NCBI RefSeq assembly: GCF_040581405.1
Contig: NZ_CP137157.1
Location: forward strand, 328,001-392,000
DNA: 64,000 nt
Direction of reading: 5' to 3'
Origin: Komagataeibacter sucrofermentans DSM 15973
GTDB taxonomy: Bacteria; Pseudomonadota; Alphaproteobacteria; Acetobacterales; Acetobacteraceae
The position numbers and the translations under genes are program-made. The notes below the pieces were generated by a model. It worked only from the letters and a program-made list of their open reading frames with translations. It was not told the origin of the DNA and ran no database searches. The first letter of the stretch is position 1, and each line of letters starts with the position of its first letter. Positions 1 to 8,145 of the stretch are shown piece by piece.

Positions 1-889
1 CGCGGATGGCGGCGGCGATGTTGATGCCCGCCGACCCGCCAACCGAAAGCCCTTCATGGATCAGCAGGCTGTAGATCTGCTCCAGCGCCTCGGGGTCGGG
101 GATGCACACGGCATCATCGAAATGCAGCCCCTCAAGGTTGCCGGTCACGCGCGACTGGCCGATGCCTTCGGTCACGGAAGAGCCGCTGACCGAAAGATCG
201 CCCGATTTCACCCAGCCATACAGGCCCGAGCCTTCGGGGTCGGCCAGCACGATGCGCGGGCGCGCAACGCCAGCCTTGCGGGCTTCATCCTCCAGCCCCA
301 GCGTCACCCCCGCCAGCGTGCCGCCGGTGCCGCACGAGCAGGTGAAGGCATCGAGCTTTCCGCCCATCTGCTGCCAGATCTCGGGGGCGGTGGTGTGGCG
401 GTGGCCTTCGCGGTTGGCGGTGTTGTCGAACTGGTTGGCCCACACGCCGCCAGTCTCCTCGGCCAGGCGGCGCGAGACATGCACGTAGTTGCCCGGATCG
501 CGGAAGGGCTTGGCGGGCACGAGGCGCAGGTCGGCCCCGATCATGCGCAGGAAGTCGATCTTCTCGCGGCTCTGGGTCTCGGGCATGACGATGATGGAGC
601 GGTAGCCGCGCGCATTGGCCACGAGCGTCAGCCCGATGCCGGTATTGCCTGCCGTGCCCTCGACAATCGTGCCGCCGGGCTTGAGCGTGCCGCGGCGTTC
701 GGCATCATCGATGATGGCCAGCGCCGCGCGGTCCTTGACCGAACCGCCGGGATTCATGAATTCCGCCTTGCCGTAGATCTCGCATCCCGTGATGTCCGAC
801 GCATGGCGCAGGCGGATCAGCGGCGTATGGCCGATGGCTGCGGGCATGTCAGCACTGGGGGAGGAGACGGGATTTGCACTTTCGGCCAT
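1..889 (-). CDS. cysK: Cysteine synthase A-like PLP enzyme (3' end beyond window)
   Basis: Makes L-cysteine from O-acetylserine and sulfide in the cytoplasm (fold-type II PLP enzyme). Reading from the ATG at 889, residues near 50 read NPGGSVKDRAA, the PLP-lysine motif, followed by VEGTAGNTGIGL, the substrate loop, and CGTGGTLAG, the phosphate-binding loop. About 296 residues are present and the C-terminus lies beyond position 1. The start has a weak AAGG about 10 nt upstream and gives a normal N-terminus. It is divergent from a rhodanese gene across a 149-bp gap, which groups two sulfur genes. Cystathionine beta-synthase-like activity cannot be excluded from sequence alone. Confidence 0.9.
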   Translation of the reverse strand, partial: MAESANPVSSPSADMPAAIGHTPLIRLRHASDITGCEIYGKAEFMNPGGSVKDRAALAIIDDAERRGTLKPGGTIVEGTAGNTGIGLTLVANARGYRSIIVMPETQSREKIDFLRMIGADLRLVPAKPFRDPGNYVHVSRRLAEETGGVWANQFDNTANREGHRHTTAPEIWQQMGGKLDAFTCSCGTGGTLAGVTLGLEDEARKAGVARPRIVLADPEGSGLYGWVKSGDLSVSGSSVTEGIGQSRVTGNLEGLHFDDAVCIPDPEALEQIYSLLIHEGLSVGGSAGINIAAAIR

Positions 890-1038
890 AAGGCAGCACC
901 TTCGCTTGATCTGGGTCGTACCATGCGGCACGGCAGGCCGGGTGGTGGCCATGCAGCGCCTGTTGCATCCTTAACTATCAGGACGGGGGCAGGGCTGGCA
1001 TATCCCCGCTGCACAGGTTTTTCCAGCCGAAAGGAAAC

Positions 1039-1452
1039 ATGATGATTGATGATATCTCGCCCGCCGCCGCGTGGGCTGCGGTCAGTGACCGCCCCAACGC
1101 CCACCTGGTGGACGTGCGCACCCCCATGGAATGGGAACATATTGGCGTGCCTGACCTTTCCGGCGCGGGCCGCACGCTGGTGCGCGACAGCTGGCAGCTG
1201 CCGCCTGCAGGCCAGGTCAACCCGGACTTCCTGACCACGCTGGAACAGGCCGGGATCGGCAAGACCGACGAGATCTATTTCATCTGCCGCTCCGGCGCGC
1301 GCAGCATGGCAGCCGCCCATGCAGCGTATGACGCGGGCTATCACAATGTTTTCAACGTGGCCGACGGTTTCGAGGGGCCGGAAGACGCGACGGGCAGTCG
1401 CGGTCGCCTAGCGGGCTGGCAGGCATCCGAACTGCCGTGGACGCGCGGCTGA
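1039..1452 (+). CDS. Rhodanese-like domain protein
   Basis: A 137-residue single-domain rhodanese, a sulfurtransferase that carries persulfide on an active-site cysteine. It contains HLVDVRTPMEWEHIG near residues 22-36 and the catalytic loop CRSGARS near residue 83, so the nucleophilic Cys is present. AAGGAAAC lies just before tandem ATGs at 1039 and 1042, and either could be the start. Its divergent partner is cysteine synthase. The ORF ends about 20 bp before a palindromic repeat that probably terminates it against the convergent gene at 1550. The sulfur donor and acceptor are unknown. Confidence 0.88.
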   Translation: MMIDDISPAAAWAAVSDRPNAHLVDVRTPMEWEHIGVPDLSGAGRTLVRDSWQLPPAGQVNPDFLTTLEQAGIGKTDEIYFICRSGARSMAAAHAAYDAGYHNVFNVADGFEGPEDATGSRGRLAGWQASELPWTRG

Positions 1453-1473
1453 GGGGCCGTGCGGAATTGAAGT

Positions 1474-1546
1474 GAAAGTTTTTGGGTGCCGCCTTTTTTA
1501 AAAAAGGCGGTGTTCTTCCTGAAAGAAGCTTCACCAAAAACTTTTG
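1474..1546. repeat. Dispersed nested palindromic repeat, copy 1
   Basis: The outer arms AAAGTTTTTGG and CCAAAAACTTTT enclose a perfect 22-bp palindrome at 1489-1510 (CCGCCTTTTTT and its complement) and a second shorter hairpin, GAAAGAAGCTTC. It lies between two convergent genes, where it could act as a bidirectional terminator. Related copies occur near 18.9, 19.5, 23.5, 24.2-24.4, 33.5, 50.9, 56.0, 59.8 and 60.4 kb. Confidence 0.9.
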
Positions 1547-1549
1547 GGG

Positions 1550-2443
1550 TTACTGGTCGGCCTGCGGCTCGCGGTCGGCGTCGTAATGCACCTGCAGCAC
1601 CACGCACCACGGGTAGCGGGAGTCGAGGCTTTTGCCGTGGCTGTCGGTCAGGCGGCCATTGGGGCCTACGGGCACATGCGTCAGGGCCACGGCATCGTCG
1701 ATATTGCCGCCAATGATGCTGATTTCGTGGCCAAAGGGCGCATCATCATGCGGACCCGCCACCACGATGCCGCAATGGGCGGGAAAGCCCTGCGGCGTAG
1801 GCAGGTCACGAAAGCGCACCGACTTGCTCGCCCCGCGCCCCACGCAGATCAGGTCGCCCATTTTGGGCGCGTAACGGGCGGGATTGCGGGCCTTGACGCC
1901 CTTCTCCTGCCCGGAGGCTGCGGCGTTGATATAGGTGGCGTGGTTGGGGGAATAGGCGAAGCGGTCATTGGCCCCGGCCACCCGCATCACGTATGAGATG
2001 AACGCCGCCGACCATGCATAATAGCCATCATGCACGAAATCGGTGATGTGGCCGTTCGCGTCATGCTTGCCATCCCATGAGGATTCGGTCTCGGCGGGGT
2101 CCTGGCCAATCCACCAGTATTCGCCCACGCGCTGCCACAATCCCGCCGTGCGTTCGGGCTTGACCACGGTCGTGGTCGGCTCGGGGCGCAGCAGCGGGTC
2201 GTCATCACTTACCGGCTGGCCGAACAGCCGCCATTCGCGTAGCGCAATGGCCACGACATCCTGCCGGTTGAAGGGTTCGTAGTTACGGGTGGCGAAATCG
2301 GGCACATGGGTGTTGACCGCCAGCGGCCCGGCCCCGTTGGCATACTGCGCGACCGGTGTGGTGGCCCGATGGGCCTGATCGGCAGGCGTATGCGCGCACG
2401 CAGCCAGCACGAGCAGGGGGGCGAGCAGGACTGTCTTGCGCAA
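1550..2443 (-). CDS. DUF2272-type lipoprotein
   Basis: Probable outer-membrane or periplasmic lipoprotein of about 297 residues. The proposed start is TTG at 2443: GGAG lies 8 nt upstream and the product begins with a clean lipoprotein signal (RKTVLLAPLLVLAAC, lipobox LAAC). Extending upstream to 2635 would add about 64 residues with no signal character. The mature part contains WSAAFISYVMRVAG followed by SPNHATYINAA, a pattern remembered for DUF2272, whose fold resembles NlpC/P60-like hydrolases; the activity is unproven. The stop abuts the palindromic repeat. It is divergent from the aldo/keto reductase gene. Confidence 0.75.
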   Translation of the reverse strand: MRKTVLLAPLLVLAACAHTPADQAHRATTPVAQYANGAGPLAVNTHVPDFATRNYEPFNRQDVVAIALREWRLFGQPVSDDDPLLRPEPTTTVVKPERTAGLWQRVGEYWWIGQDPAETESSWDGKHDANGHITDFVHDGYYAWSAAFISYVMRVAGANDRFAYSPNHATYINAAASGQEKGVKARNPARYAPKMGDLICVGRGASKSVRFRDLPTPQGFPAHCGIVVAGPHDDAPFGHEISIIGGNIDDAVALTHVPVGPNGRLTDSHGKSLDSRYPWCVVLQVHYDADREPQADQ

Positions 2444-2691
2444 GGGGCACTCCGTAACAGGTAACGTGCCTCTACCCATACGGCGCGGACCGGCCTTGCG
2501 GAAGGGGTGCGCCCCCTCCCGGCCCGAAAAAGAACGCAACGCCGCCACGCGCTTCGTGTTGTGGGGAGCAGGCAGGGGCGCGCATGCCTCAGCCGTGGCG
2601 GGGCGGGTAACGCTACATGCCATGCCGTGGCACATTGTGGCTGGCGGTCATCCCATCGCCACGATCGTATTCACCATAAGGGAGAACATTC

Positions 2692-3690
2692 ATGACGCAG
2701 GCGCCTGTTACGGAAACCATCCAGATACGGGGGCTCAAACATCCCGTTTCGCGCATTGCGCTGGGCACGTGGGCCATTGGCGGGTGGATGTGGGGCGGCC
2801 CGGATGACCGCAACGCCATCGCCACCATCCATGAAGCCCTCGATCTGGGCATAACGCTGGTCGATACCGCGCCTGTGTACGGTTTTGGCCATTCGGAGGA
2901 GATCGTGGGCCAAGCCCTGGCCGGGCGGCGCGACAAAGTGGCCATCGCCACCAAGGTCGGACTTGACTGGAAGGATGACCACAAGCCCTTCCGCAACAGC
3001 GCGCCTGCACGCATTCGCAAGGAAATCGAGGATTCGCTGCGCCGCCTGCGCACTGATTACATCGACCTCTATCAGGTGCACTGGCCCGATTCCTCGGTGC
3101 CGATGGAAGAGACCGCCCGCACGCTCGAGGCCCTGGTGCGCGAAGGCAAGGTGCTGGCGCTGGGGGTAAGCAATTTCTCCATCGCCCAGATGGATGCCTT
3201 CCGCGCGTTCGCCCCGCTCTGTGCCGTGCAGCCGCCCTACAACCTGTTCGAGCGCGCGATGGAGCACGACATCCTGCCCTATGCCCGCCAGCACGACCTG
3301 GCCATCCTGGCCTATGGCCCGCTGTGCCGTGGCCTGCTGTCAGGCAAGATGACGGCGGAGACGAAATTCGGCGCCGATGACCTGCGCAGCGCCGACCCCA
3401 AATTCCAGCCGCCCCGTTTTGCGCATTACCTGCAGGCCGTGCGCGAATTGCAGGACTTCGCCCGCGAGAAGCACGGCAAGTCGCTGCTGGCGCTGGCCAT
3501 ACGCTGGGTGCTCGATCAGGGGCCGACCATTGCCCTGTGGGGCGCGCGCCGCCCCGACCAGATCGCTGCCGTGGCCGATGCGATGGGCTGGCACCTGAGC
3601 GCTGATGACCGGCGCGAGATCGATGCGATCCTTGCGCGCTGCATCCCCGACCCGGTTGGCCCCGGCTTCATGGCGCCTCCGGGCGCCTGA
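2692..3690 (+). CDS. Aldo/keto reductase
   Basis: NAD(P)H-dependent oxidoreductase of the AKR superfamily, 332 residues, cytoplasmic (TIM barrel). The catalytic Asp/Tyr region reads DTAPVYGFGHSEEIVG near residues 56-71, the Lys is in AIATKVGLDW near residue 89, and the His is in YQVHWPD near residue 126. C-terminal residues ALWGARRPDQI fit the cofactor phosphate-binding loop. AAGGGAG lies about 9 nt before the ATG. The natural substrate cannot be read from the sequence; the overall pattern resembles the YajO/Tas-like AKR group. It is divergent from the DUF2272 lipoprotein. Confidence 0.9.
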   Translation: MTQAPVTETIQIRGLKHPVSRIALGTWAIGGWMWGGPDDRNAIATIHEALDLGITLVDTAPVYGFGHSEEIVGQALAGRRDKVAIATKVGLDWKDDHKPFRNSAPARIRKEIEDSLRRLRTDYIDLYQVHWPDSSVPMEETARTLEALVREGKVLALGVSNFSIAQMDAFRAFAPLCAVQPPYNLFERAMEHDILPYARQHDLAILAYGPLCRGLLSGKMTAETKFGADDLRSADPKFQPPRFAHYLQAVRELQDFAREKHGKSLLALAIRWVLDQGPTIALWGARRPDQIAAVADAMGWHLSADDRREIDAILARCIPDPVGPGFMAPPGA

Positions 3691-3726
3691 CGGGTGCTGC
3701 CCCGTGCCCTGCGGCTCCCGCAGGGC

Positions 3727-4086
3727 TCAGGGGTCGACCGAGTCGCCCACGCTGGTGCTGTAGCGGGGTTTCCATGCCCCGGCCTCCACCATGCATTCCG
3801 AGAAGAAAGTGGTATGTGACGACCCGGCCCATGCCTGGGCGCTGCCGCTGTTCGTGCTGCCCATGGCGCCCACGCCAGCCTTGTTCTGGCATCGCTGCGA
3901 CGCCGCGACGTAGCGGGGGTCCTTCTCGCTTATGGCGGCCACGAAGCCGCTGAGATGGCCATAGGGCGAGTTGCCGTGCGGATGATGCTCACGCACGTTG
4001 AAGTGATGCGAGCGGGCCTGTGCGCCCGCGCTCCCGACGGTGCTGAGGCACAGGCAGGCCAGCAGGATACGGATGCGCAGCAGCAT
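3727..4086 (-). CDS. Small secreted protein of unknown function
   Basis: 119 residues from the ATG at 4086 (AGAGGA about 7 nt upstream). The N-terminus is a Sec signal (LLRIRILLACLCLSTV, cleavage probably after AGAQA). The mature part is His-rich at its start (SHHFNVREHHPHG) and has two cysteines (QRCQNK, SECMVE) that could form one disulfide. No family is recognised. It lies convergent to the aldo/keto reductase and downstream of the antiporter gene, 56 bp after that gene's stop, so it may be co-transcribed with it. Confidence 0.65.
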   Translation of the reverse strand: MLLRIRILLACLCLSTVGSAGAQARSHHFNVREHHPHGNSPYGHLSGFVAAISEKDPRYVAASQRCQNKAGVGAMGSTNSGSAQAWAGSSHTTFFSECMVEAGAWKPRYSTSVGDSVDP

Positions 4087-4142
4087 GGGGCGGTTCCTCT
4101 TGCGGTTTCGGTCTGCCGGGAAATGGGGTCGCAGTTCTTTTA

Positions 4143-5912
4143 TCAGTCTGTCAGGGCGGGTGTCATGCATCCCGTTTCAGGCAGGGCTGCGCCATCATGG
4201 GTGCTGGCATGCGGCAGGCCATCGGGGCGGGGCAGGGAACGGGCCTCGATCTGGAGTTCCTGCTCGATGAAATCAAGCTCCTGATTGATGGTCAGTTCGG
4301 TCTCGTCATTGATGAGTTTCTGCACCACCCGCATGTGCAGGCGTTCGCGCATGTGGCGGATGAGGCGGAAGCGCAGCGCAAGCTCGGTTCGTTTTTCGCG
4401 GATGGCGGTGGCGCGGATGCTGGCTTCCGCCGCGCGTGAATTGTCCAGCCTGCGCAGCGTGTCCTGATATTCGTGCAGCAGGCGGCCAATGGCTTCCTGC
4501 TTCAGGTCCACGCTTTCCGAGCCATCGGGCATGATGTCGAGTTCCTGCTGCGCCAGCACGGCCTGCTCGGCATGCAGGGCCTCGATGGCGGTCTGCGCCA
4601 GTTCGATGCGCATCATGTCCAGTTCGTGCAGGCTGGGGTCGTCCTCATCGGTGCTCATGCCGTGCAGCAGCGGCGGAATGGCCAGGCTTGCCAGCACCAG
4701 CGAGCAGATGATAACGCCCGCCGCCAGCGTTACCAGCAGGTCGCGACCCGGAAAGCCCGGTCCCGCCAGCGTTGCCACCGGCAGCGACAGCACGGCCGCC
4801 AGCGTAATGGCCCCGCGCGTGCCCGCCACGGTCATGAGCAGCACGTTGCGCGCCGACGGGATGACCGTGTTGCGGTGGCGCAGATGGGCGAACAGCCGCC
4901 GGGCGGAAATGGAGATCCAGATCCACGCAAAGCGGATCAGGCTCATCATGAGCTGGATGCCCACGATGGCCAGGATCAGGAACCACGGCGAAATGCCGCC
5001 CGCGCGCGCAATGGCGGCGCCCCCGCTCACAAGGTCAGGCAGTTGCAGGCCCAGCAGCAGGAAGATCACGGCATTGAACGTGAAGTTCACCATGTCCCAC
5101 ACCGTGGTGGCCTTGAGGCGCGTTTCGGTGCGGGCTTCGTTCATCACCCCGGTGAACTTGACCGTCATGCCGCCCGCCACGGCAGCGAGGATGCCCGAGC
5201 ACTGCACCGCATCGGCCAGCAGGTAGATGCCAAAGGGCAGCATCATGGCCAGCGTGATGTGGGTGGGCGGGTCGTCATAGCCGCGCACCAGCAGCATGTG
5301 CTCCGCCCGGCACGCCGCCCACGCCACCACGATGCCGATCACGATGCCGCCCACCGCCATGAAGATGAAGCTGCCCAGCGCCTGCTGGAACGAGAACAGC
5401 CCCGTCATGGCCGCCGCCACCGCGAACTTGAAGCACACCAGCCCCGAGGCATCATTGAGCAGCGCCTCGCCATGCAGGATGTGCACCACGCGGGCAGGCG
5501 CGCGCCCGCCCTCGATCATGCTGCCGACCGAGACCGCATCGGTGGGCGACATGACGGCGGCGAGCGCGAAGGCCGCAGGCAGCATGATGGGCGGAATGAG
5601 CCAGTGAATGAAGTAGCCGCACGCCAGCGTGGTGAACACCACAAGCCCCAGCGCCATCATGACGATGATGTTGCGCAGCTCGCCAAACTCGCGCATCGGC
5701 ATGCGGTAGGCATCGGCATAGAGCAGCGGCGGAATGAACAGCAGCAGGAACATGTCGGGGTCGAAGCCGATATTCAGCCCCGCAAGGGCCGCGATGGCCC
5801 CCACCGCGATCTGGATCAGTGGCAGGGGCACGGGAATGCGCCCTATGCGCGAAATCAGGCTGCTGATCCCGGTAACGGTCAGTAATGCAAGGGTGATGAA
5901 AACGGCATGCAT
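4143..5912 (-). CDS. Na+/H+ antiporter, CPA1 family
   Basis: Inner-membrane cation/proton exchanger of 589 residues. About a dozen hydrophobic segments fill residues 1-415; FIPPLLYADAYRMP near residue 62 and MSPTDAVSVGSM near residue 126 match CPA1 (YjcE/NhaP-like) motifs, including the transport Asp. A hydrophilic tail of about 170 residues with charged helical character (QELDIMPDGSESVDLKQEA and later IRHMRERLHMRVV) follows, probably a cytoplasmic regulatory domain. The ATG at 5912 places the first membrane segment at the N-terminus, although no good ribosome site is seen. It is divergent from cbpA across 279 bp. Confidence 0.9.
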   Translation of the reverse strand: MHAVFITLALLTVTGISSLISRIGRIPVPLPLIQIAVGAIAALAGLNIGFDPDMFLLLFIPPLLYADAYRMPMREFGELRNIIVMMALGLVVFTTLACGYFIHWLIPPIMLPAAFALAAVMSPTDAVSVGSMIEGGRAPARVVHILHGEALLNDASGLVCFKFAVAAAMTGLFSFQQALGSFIFMAVGGIVIGIVVAWAACRAEHMLLVRGYDDPPTHITLAMMLPFGIYLLADAVQCSGILAAVAGGMTVKFTGVMNEARTETRLKATTVWDMVNFTFNAVIFLLLGLQLPDLVSGGAAIARAGGISPWFLILAIVGIQLMMSLIRFAWIWISISARRLFAHLRHRNTVIPSARNVLLMTVAGTRGAITLAAVLSLPVATLAGPGFPGRDLLVTLAAGVIICSLVLASLAIPPLLHGMSTDEDDPSLHELDMMRIELAQTAIEALHAEQAVLAQQELDIMPDGSESVDLKQEAIGRLLHEYQDTLRRLDNSRAAEASIRATAIREKRTELALRFRLIRHMRERLHMRVVQKLINDETELTINQELDFIEQELQIEARSLPRPDGLPHASTHDGAALPETGCMTPALTD

Positions 5913-6191
5913 CTGGCGTGGTCTTTTTTATAGTTCTATTGCATTGCGGAAATACTTCATTTTTGCATGAATTAAAAATACAAAAGATGTTATTTTGAAG
6001 TTCCTGTTGTGTTATTTTCTTCTGCCAGCCATGCATGGATCGAAGATTTCCCCGCCCTTCATTGACCCTGCTCTCCCCACTTCCCATTATTGAAGCATGA
6101 AGGGCCGCAAGGCTGTATTGATGGTGTTCAGGGGGCACGGGCGTGGCGCATGGCCGGGCTGGCCCATTCCTGACGGAGGGATGATTTTTAA

Positions 6192-7118
6192 GTGAGCAAG
6201 GATCCATACGAAGTACTCGGCCTCACGCGCTCGGCCAGCCAGGATGATATCCGCAAGGCCTATCGCAAGCTGGCCAAGAAGTACCACCCCGACCTCAACC
6301 CCGGCGACAAGGTGGCCGAGGAACGCTTCAAGGCCATCGGGGCGGCCAATGCCCTGCTGTCCGATGAGGCGCAGCGCGCGCGCTACGATCGGGGCGAGAT
6401 TGATGAAACCGGCCAGGAAAAAGGCTTCGGCTTTGGCGGTGGCGGCGGCTACCGCGACCATGCCGAAGGGCCGCAGGGCTTCAATTATGGTGGCGGCCAG
6501 TTCTCGGAAGATGATCTGGGCGATATCTTCGGCATGTTTGGCGGTGGCGGCGGCGGGTTCCGCCGCAGGCCGCAGGGACCGATGAAGGGGGCGGACCGGC
6601 AGTACGCGCTGACCGTAAGCTTCCTTGATTCCGTCAATGGCGGCACGGAACGGATCACGCTGCCCGGCGGCACGCAGCTTGATGTGAAGATTCCGCCCGG
6701 CATTACCGATGGCCAGGTCATGCGCCTGCGCGGCAAGGGCGATCCGGGCCATCAGGGCGGCCCTGCGGGCGACGCGCTGATCACCATCACCGTGGCGCCC
6801 GACAGCACCTACACGCGTGATGGCAACGACATCCGCATGTCGCTGCCGGTGGACCTGAAAACGGCGGTGCTTGGCGGCAGCATCACCATCCCCACGCCTG
6901 CGGGGTCGGTAAAGATGAACGTGCCCGCCCATTCCGACAGTGGCAGCGTGCTGCGCCTGCGCGGGCGCGGGGTCAAGGCGCATGGCAAGACCGAGGCGGG
7001 CAACCTGTATGTCAGGCTGGTCGTGACGCTGGGCAAGGTTGACCCGGCGCTGGAGGAATTCCTGCGCAAGGGCACGGCGGATGAGAAGGCGGAGCCAGCG
7101 GAGGGCAAGAAAGCATGA
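6192..7118 (+). CDS. cbpA: CbpA-type DnaJ co-chaperone
   Basis: Hsp40 of 308 residues that stimulates DnaK. The J domain occupies residues 1-70 with the HPD motif in KKYHPDLNPGD. A Gly/Phe-rich linker (GFGFGGGGGYR and GMFGGGGGGFRR) follows, then the C-terminal substrate-binding beta domains. There is no cysteine zinc finger, which separates CbpA from DnaJ. The start is GTG at 6192 with GGAGGG 10 nt upstream. It overlaps cbpM by 4 bp (ATGA), the arrangement known for the CbpA-CbpM pair, in which CbpM modulates CbpA. Confidence 0.92.
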   Translation: MSKDPYEVLGLTRSASQDDIRKAYRKLAKKYHPDLNPGDKVAEERFKAIGAANALLSDEAQRARYDRGEIDETGQEKGFGFGGGGGYRDHAEGPQGFNYGGGQFSEDDLGDIFGMFGGGGGGFRRRPQGPMKGADRQYALTVSFLDSVNGGTERITLPGGTQLDVKIPPGITDGQVMRLRGKGDPGHQGGPAGDALITITVAPDSTYTRDGNDIRMSLPVDLKTAVLGGSITIPTPAGSVKMNVPAHSDSGSVLRLRGRGVKAHGKTEAGNLYVRLVVTLGKVDPALEEFLRKGTADEKAEPAEGKKA

Positions 7119-7444
7119 TTACGATCGAGACCCTGTGCCTGCGCATTGGCAACGTGCCGCAGCAGGACGTGCAGGCATGGATCGACAGCGACTGGCTGCG
7201 GCCCGAGGGCGCGCCCGGTCATTACCTGTTTCGTGAGATCGATGAGGCGCGGGCCCGGCTGATTCTTGAACTGCGTGATGACATGGGCATCAATGACGAA
7301 GGGATGCCGGTGGTGCTCTCGCTGCTCGACCAGCTTTACGCCGCCCGCCGCCAGATGCTGCGCCTGCGCGAGGCGATCAGCATCCCGCGTGAGAACGAAC
7401 TGCGTTCCCGCCTGCGCGGCCTGCTGATCAGCGCGCAGGACTGA
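7115..7444 (+). CDS. cbpM: CbpM-like chaperone modulator
   Basis: 109 residues. It shares a MerR-like N-terminal pattern with CbpM (ETLCLRIGNVPQQDVQAWID, then LRPEG) and a helical C-terminal half with Leu/Arg-rich YAARRQMLRLREAIS. CbpM binds the J domain of CbpA and inhibits its co-chaperone activity. The start codon overlaps the cbpA stop, so translation is probably coupled. A hairpin terminator follows within about 15 bp. The identification rests on context plus pattern; the protein diverges from the enterobacterial one. Confidence 0.82.
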   Translation: MITIETLCLRIGNVPQQDVQAWIDSDWLRPEGAPGHYLFREIDEARARLILELRDDMGINDEGMPVVLSLLDQLYAARRQMLRLREAISIPRENELRSRLRGLLISAQD

Positions 7445-7454
7445 CACAGCCCGA

Positions 7455-7488
7455 CCCCCGTGAGCGCATCCGGCCACGGGGGTTTTTC
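7455..7488 (+). terminator. Rho-independent terminator of cbpAM
   Basis: CCCCCGTG pairs with CACGGGGG across a 14-nt loop, followed by five T residues. It lies between cbpM and the convergent gene ending at 7494. Confidence 0.85.
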
Positions 7489-7493
7489 ATGGC

Positions 7494-7901
7494 TCAGTCC
7501 GCGCGGCTGAGTGGCAGGTCGAGCTTCTGGCCCGGCTTGGCGCCCTGCATCTGCAAATCGGCGGCATTGGGCGAGGTCAGGCGGAAGACGGTGCGCGGGT
7601 TGTCATTGACCGAGCGCAGCGAAGTATCGTCCTGCACCTTCAGTTCGATGGTGCGGCCCGTCAGCCCCGTGATCTTGCCCAGCGAATCCGGCAGCTTCAG
7701 GTAAAGCCGCGCCGCAGGGCCGAGCGCCCTGTTGGCGGCGATGGTGACGGGCTGGAGGCCAAGCGCCGTCCACTCGCCCGTATAGGCGCCGGGACCATAG
7801 GGGGGCTTGGGGTCGGGCTGGTCGGCGTGGGCCACGCCAGCACCCGCGATCACGCCGGTCAGGCCCAGCGCTGCGATCGCCATGTGGAGGGGTTTCATCA
7901 T
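7494..7901 (-). CDS. Small secreted protein of unknown function
   Basis: 135 residues from the ATG at 7901 (AGGA about 7 nt upstream; the next codon is also ATG). The signal peptide PLHMAIAALGLTGVIAGAG ends at AHA. The mature protein begins with a Pro-rich stretch (DQPDPKPPYGPGAY) and then an apparently beta-rich domain with TIELKVQDDTSLRSVND and KPGQKLDLPLS. No cysteines and no recognised family. It is convergent with cbpAM. Confidence 0.6.
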   Translation of the reverse strand: MMKPLHMAIAALGLTGVIAGAGVAHADQPDPKPPYGPGAYTGEWTALGLQPVTIAANRALGPAARLYLKLPDSLGKITGLTGRTIELKVQDDTSLRSVNDNPRTVFRLTSPNAADLQMQGAKPGQKLDLPLSRAD

Positions 7902-8000
7902 CGGGTCATCCTGCCTGTTCATTTACCGTTCACAATGCAGGCGGGGGGCGGGCAGGGCAAGCGGCAAGCCCCGTGTGGCCGGTCTGCGGCCCACGCCAGT

Positions 8001-8019
8001 CCATATATTTTATATATGG
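8001..8019. promoter_or_regulatory. Palindromic operator-like site upstream of the acetoin genes
   Basis: CCATATAT-TTT-ATATATGG is a perfect 8-bp inverted repeat in an AT-rich patch 127 bp before the proposed acetolactate decarboxylase start. A related half-site, AATATATATTGG, follows at 8031-8042. It may be the target of a dimeric regulator of the divergent pair, but no regulator gene lies beside it. Confidence 0.45.
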
Positions 8020-8145
8020 AAATAGCCTTGAATATATATTGGACGTACTGACCAGCCTGCCGCACCATCCGCGTGCCATCTACACATGATCGGGAAGCAG
8101 GCCGTGCCACGCCGCGCCGCCGCCCCGTTGCAGGAGACCCAGGTC

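Noticed and set aside
1489-1510. First taken as a simple rho-independent terminator
   Set aside because: The same nested structure recurs about ten times with conserved outer arms, so it is a repeat family; terminator activity may be secondary.
4473-5885. Long + strand open frame of 470 codons, His/Arg/Gln-rich
   Set aside because: It is the complement of the Na+/H+ antiporter. Its composition is that of an antisense frame in GC-rich DNA, with no domains.
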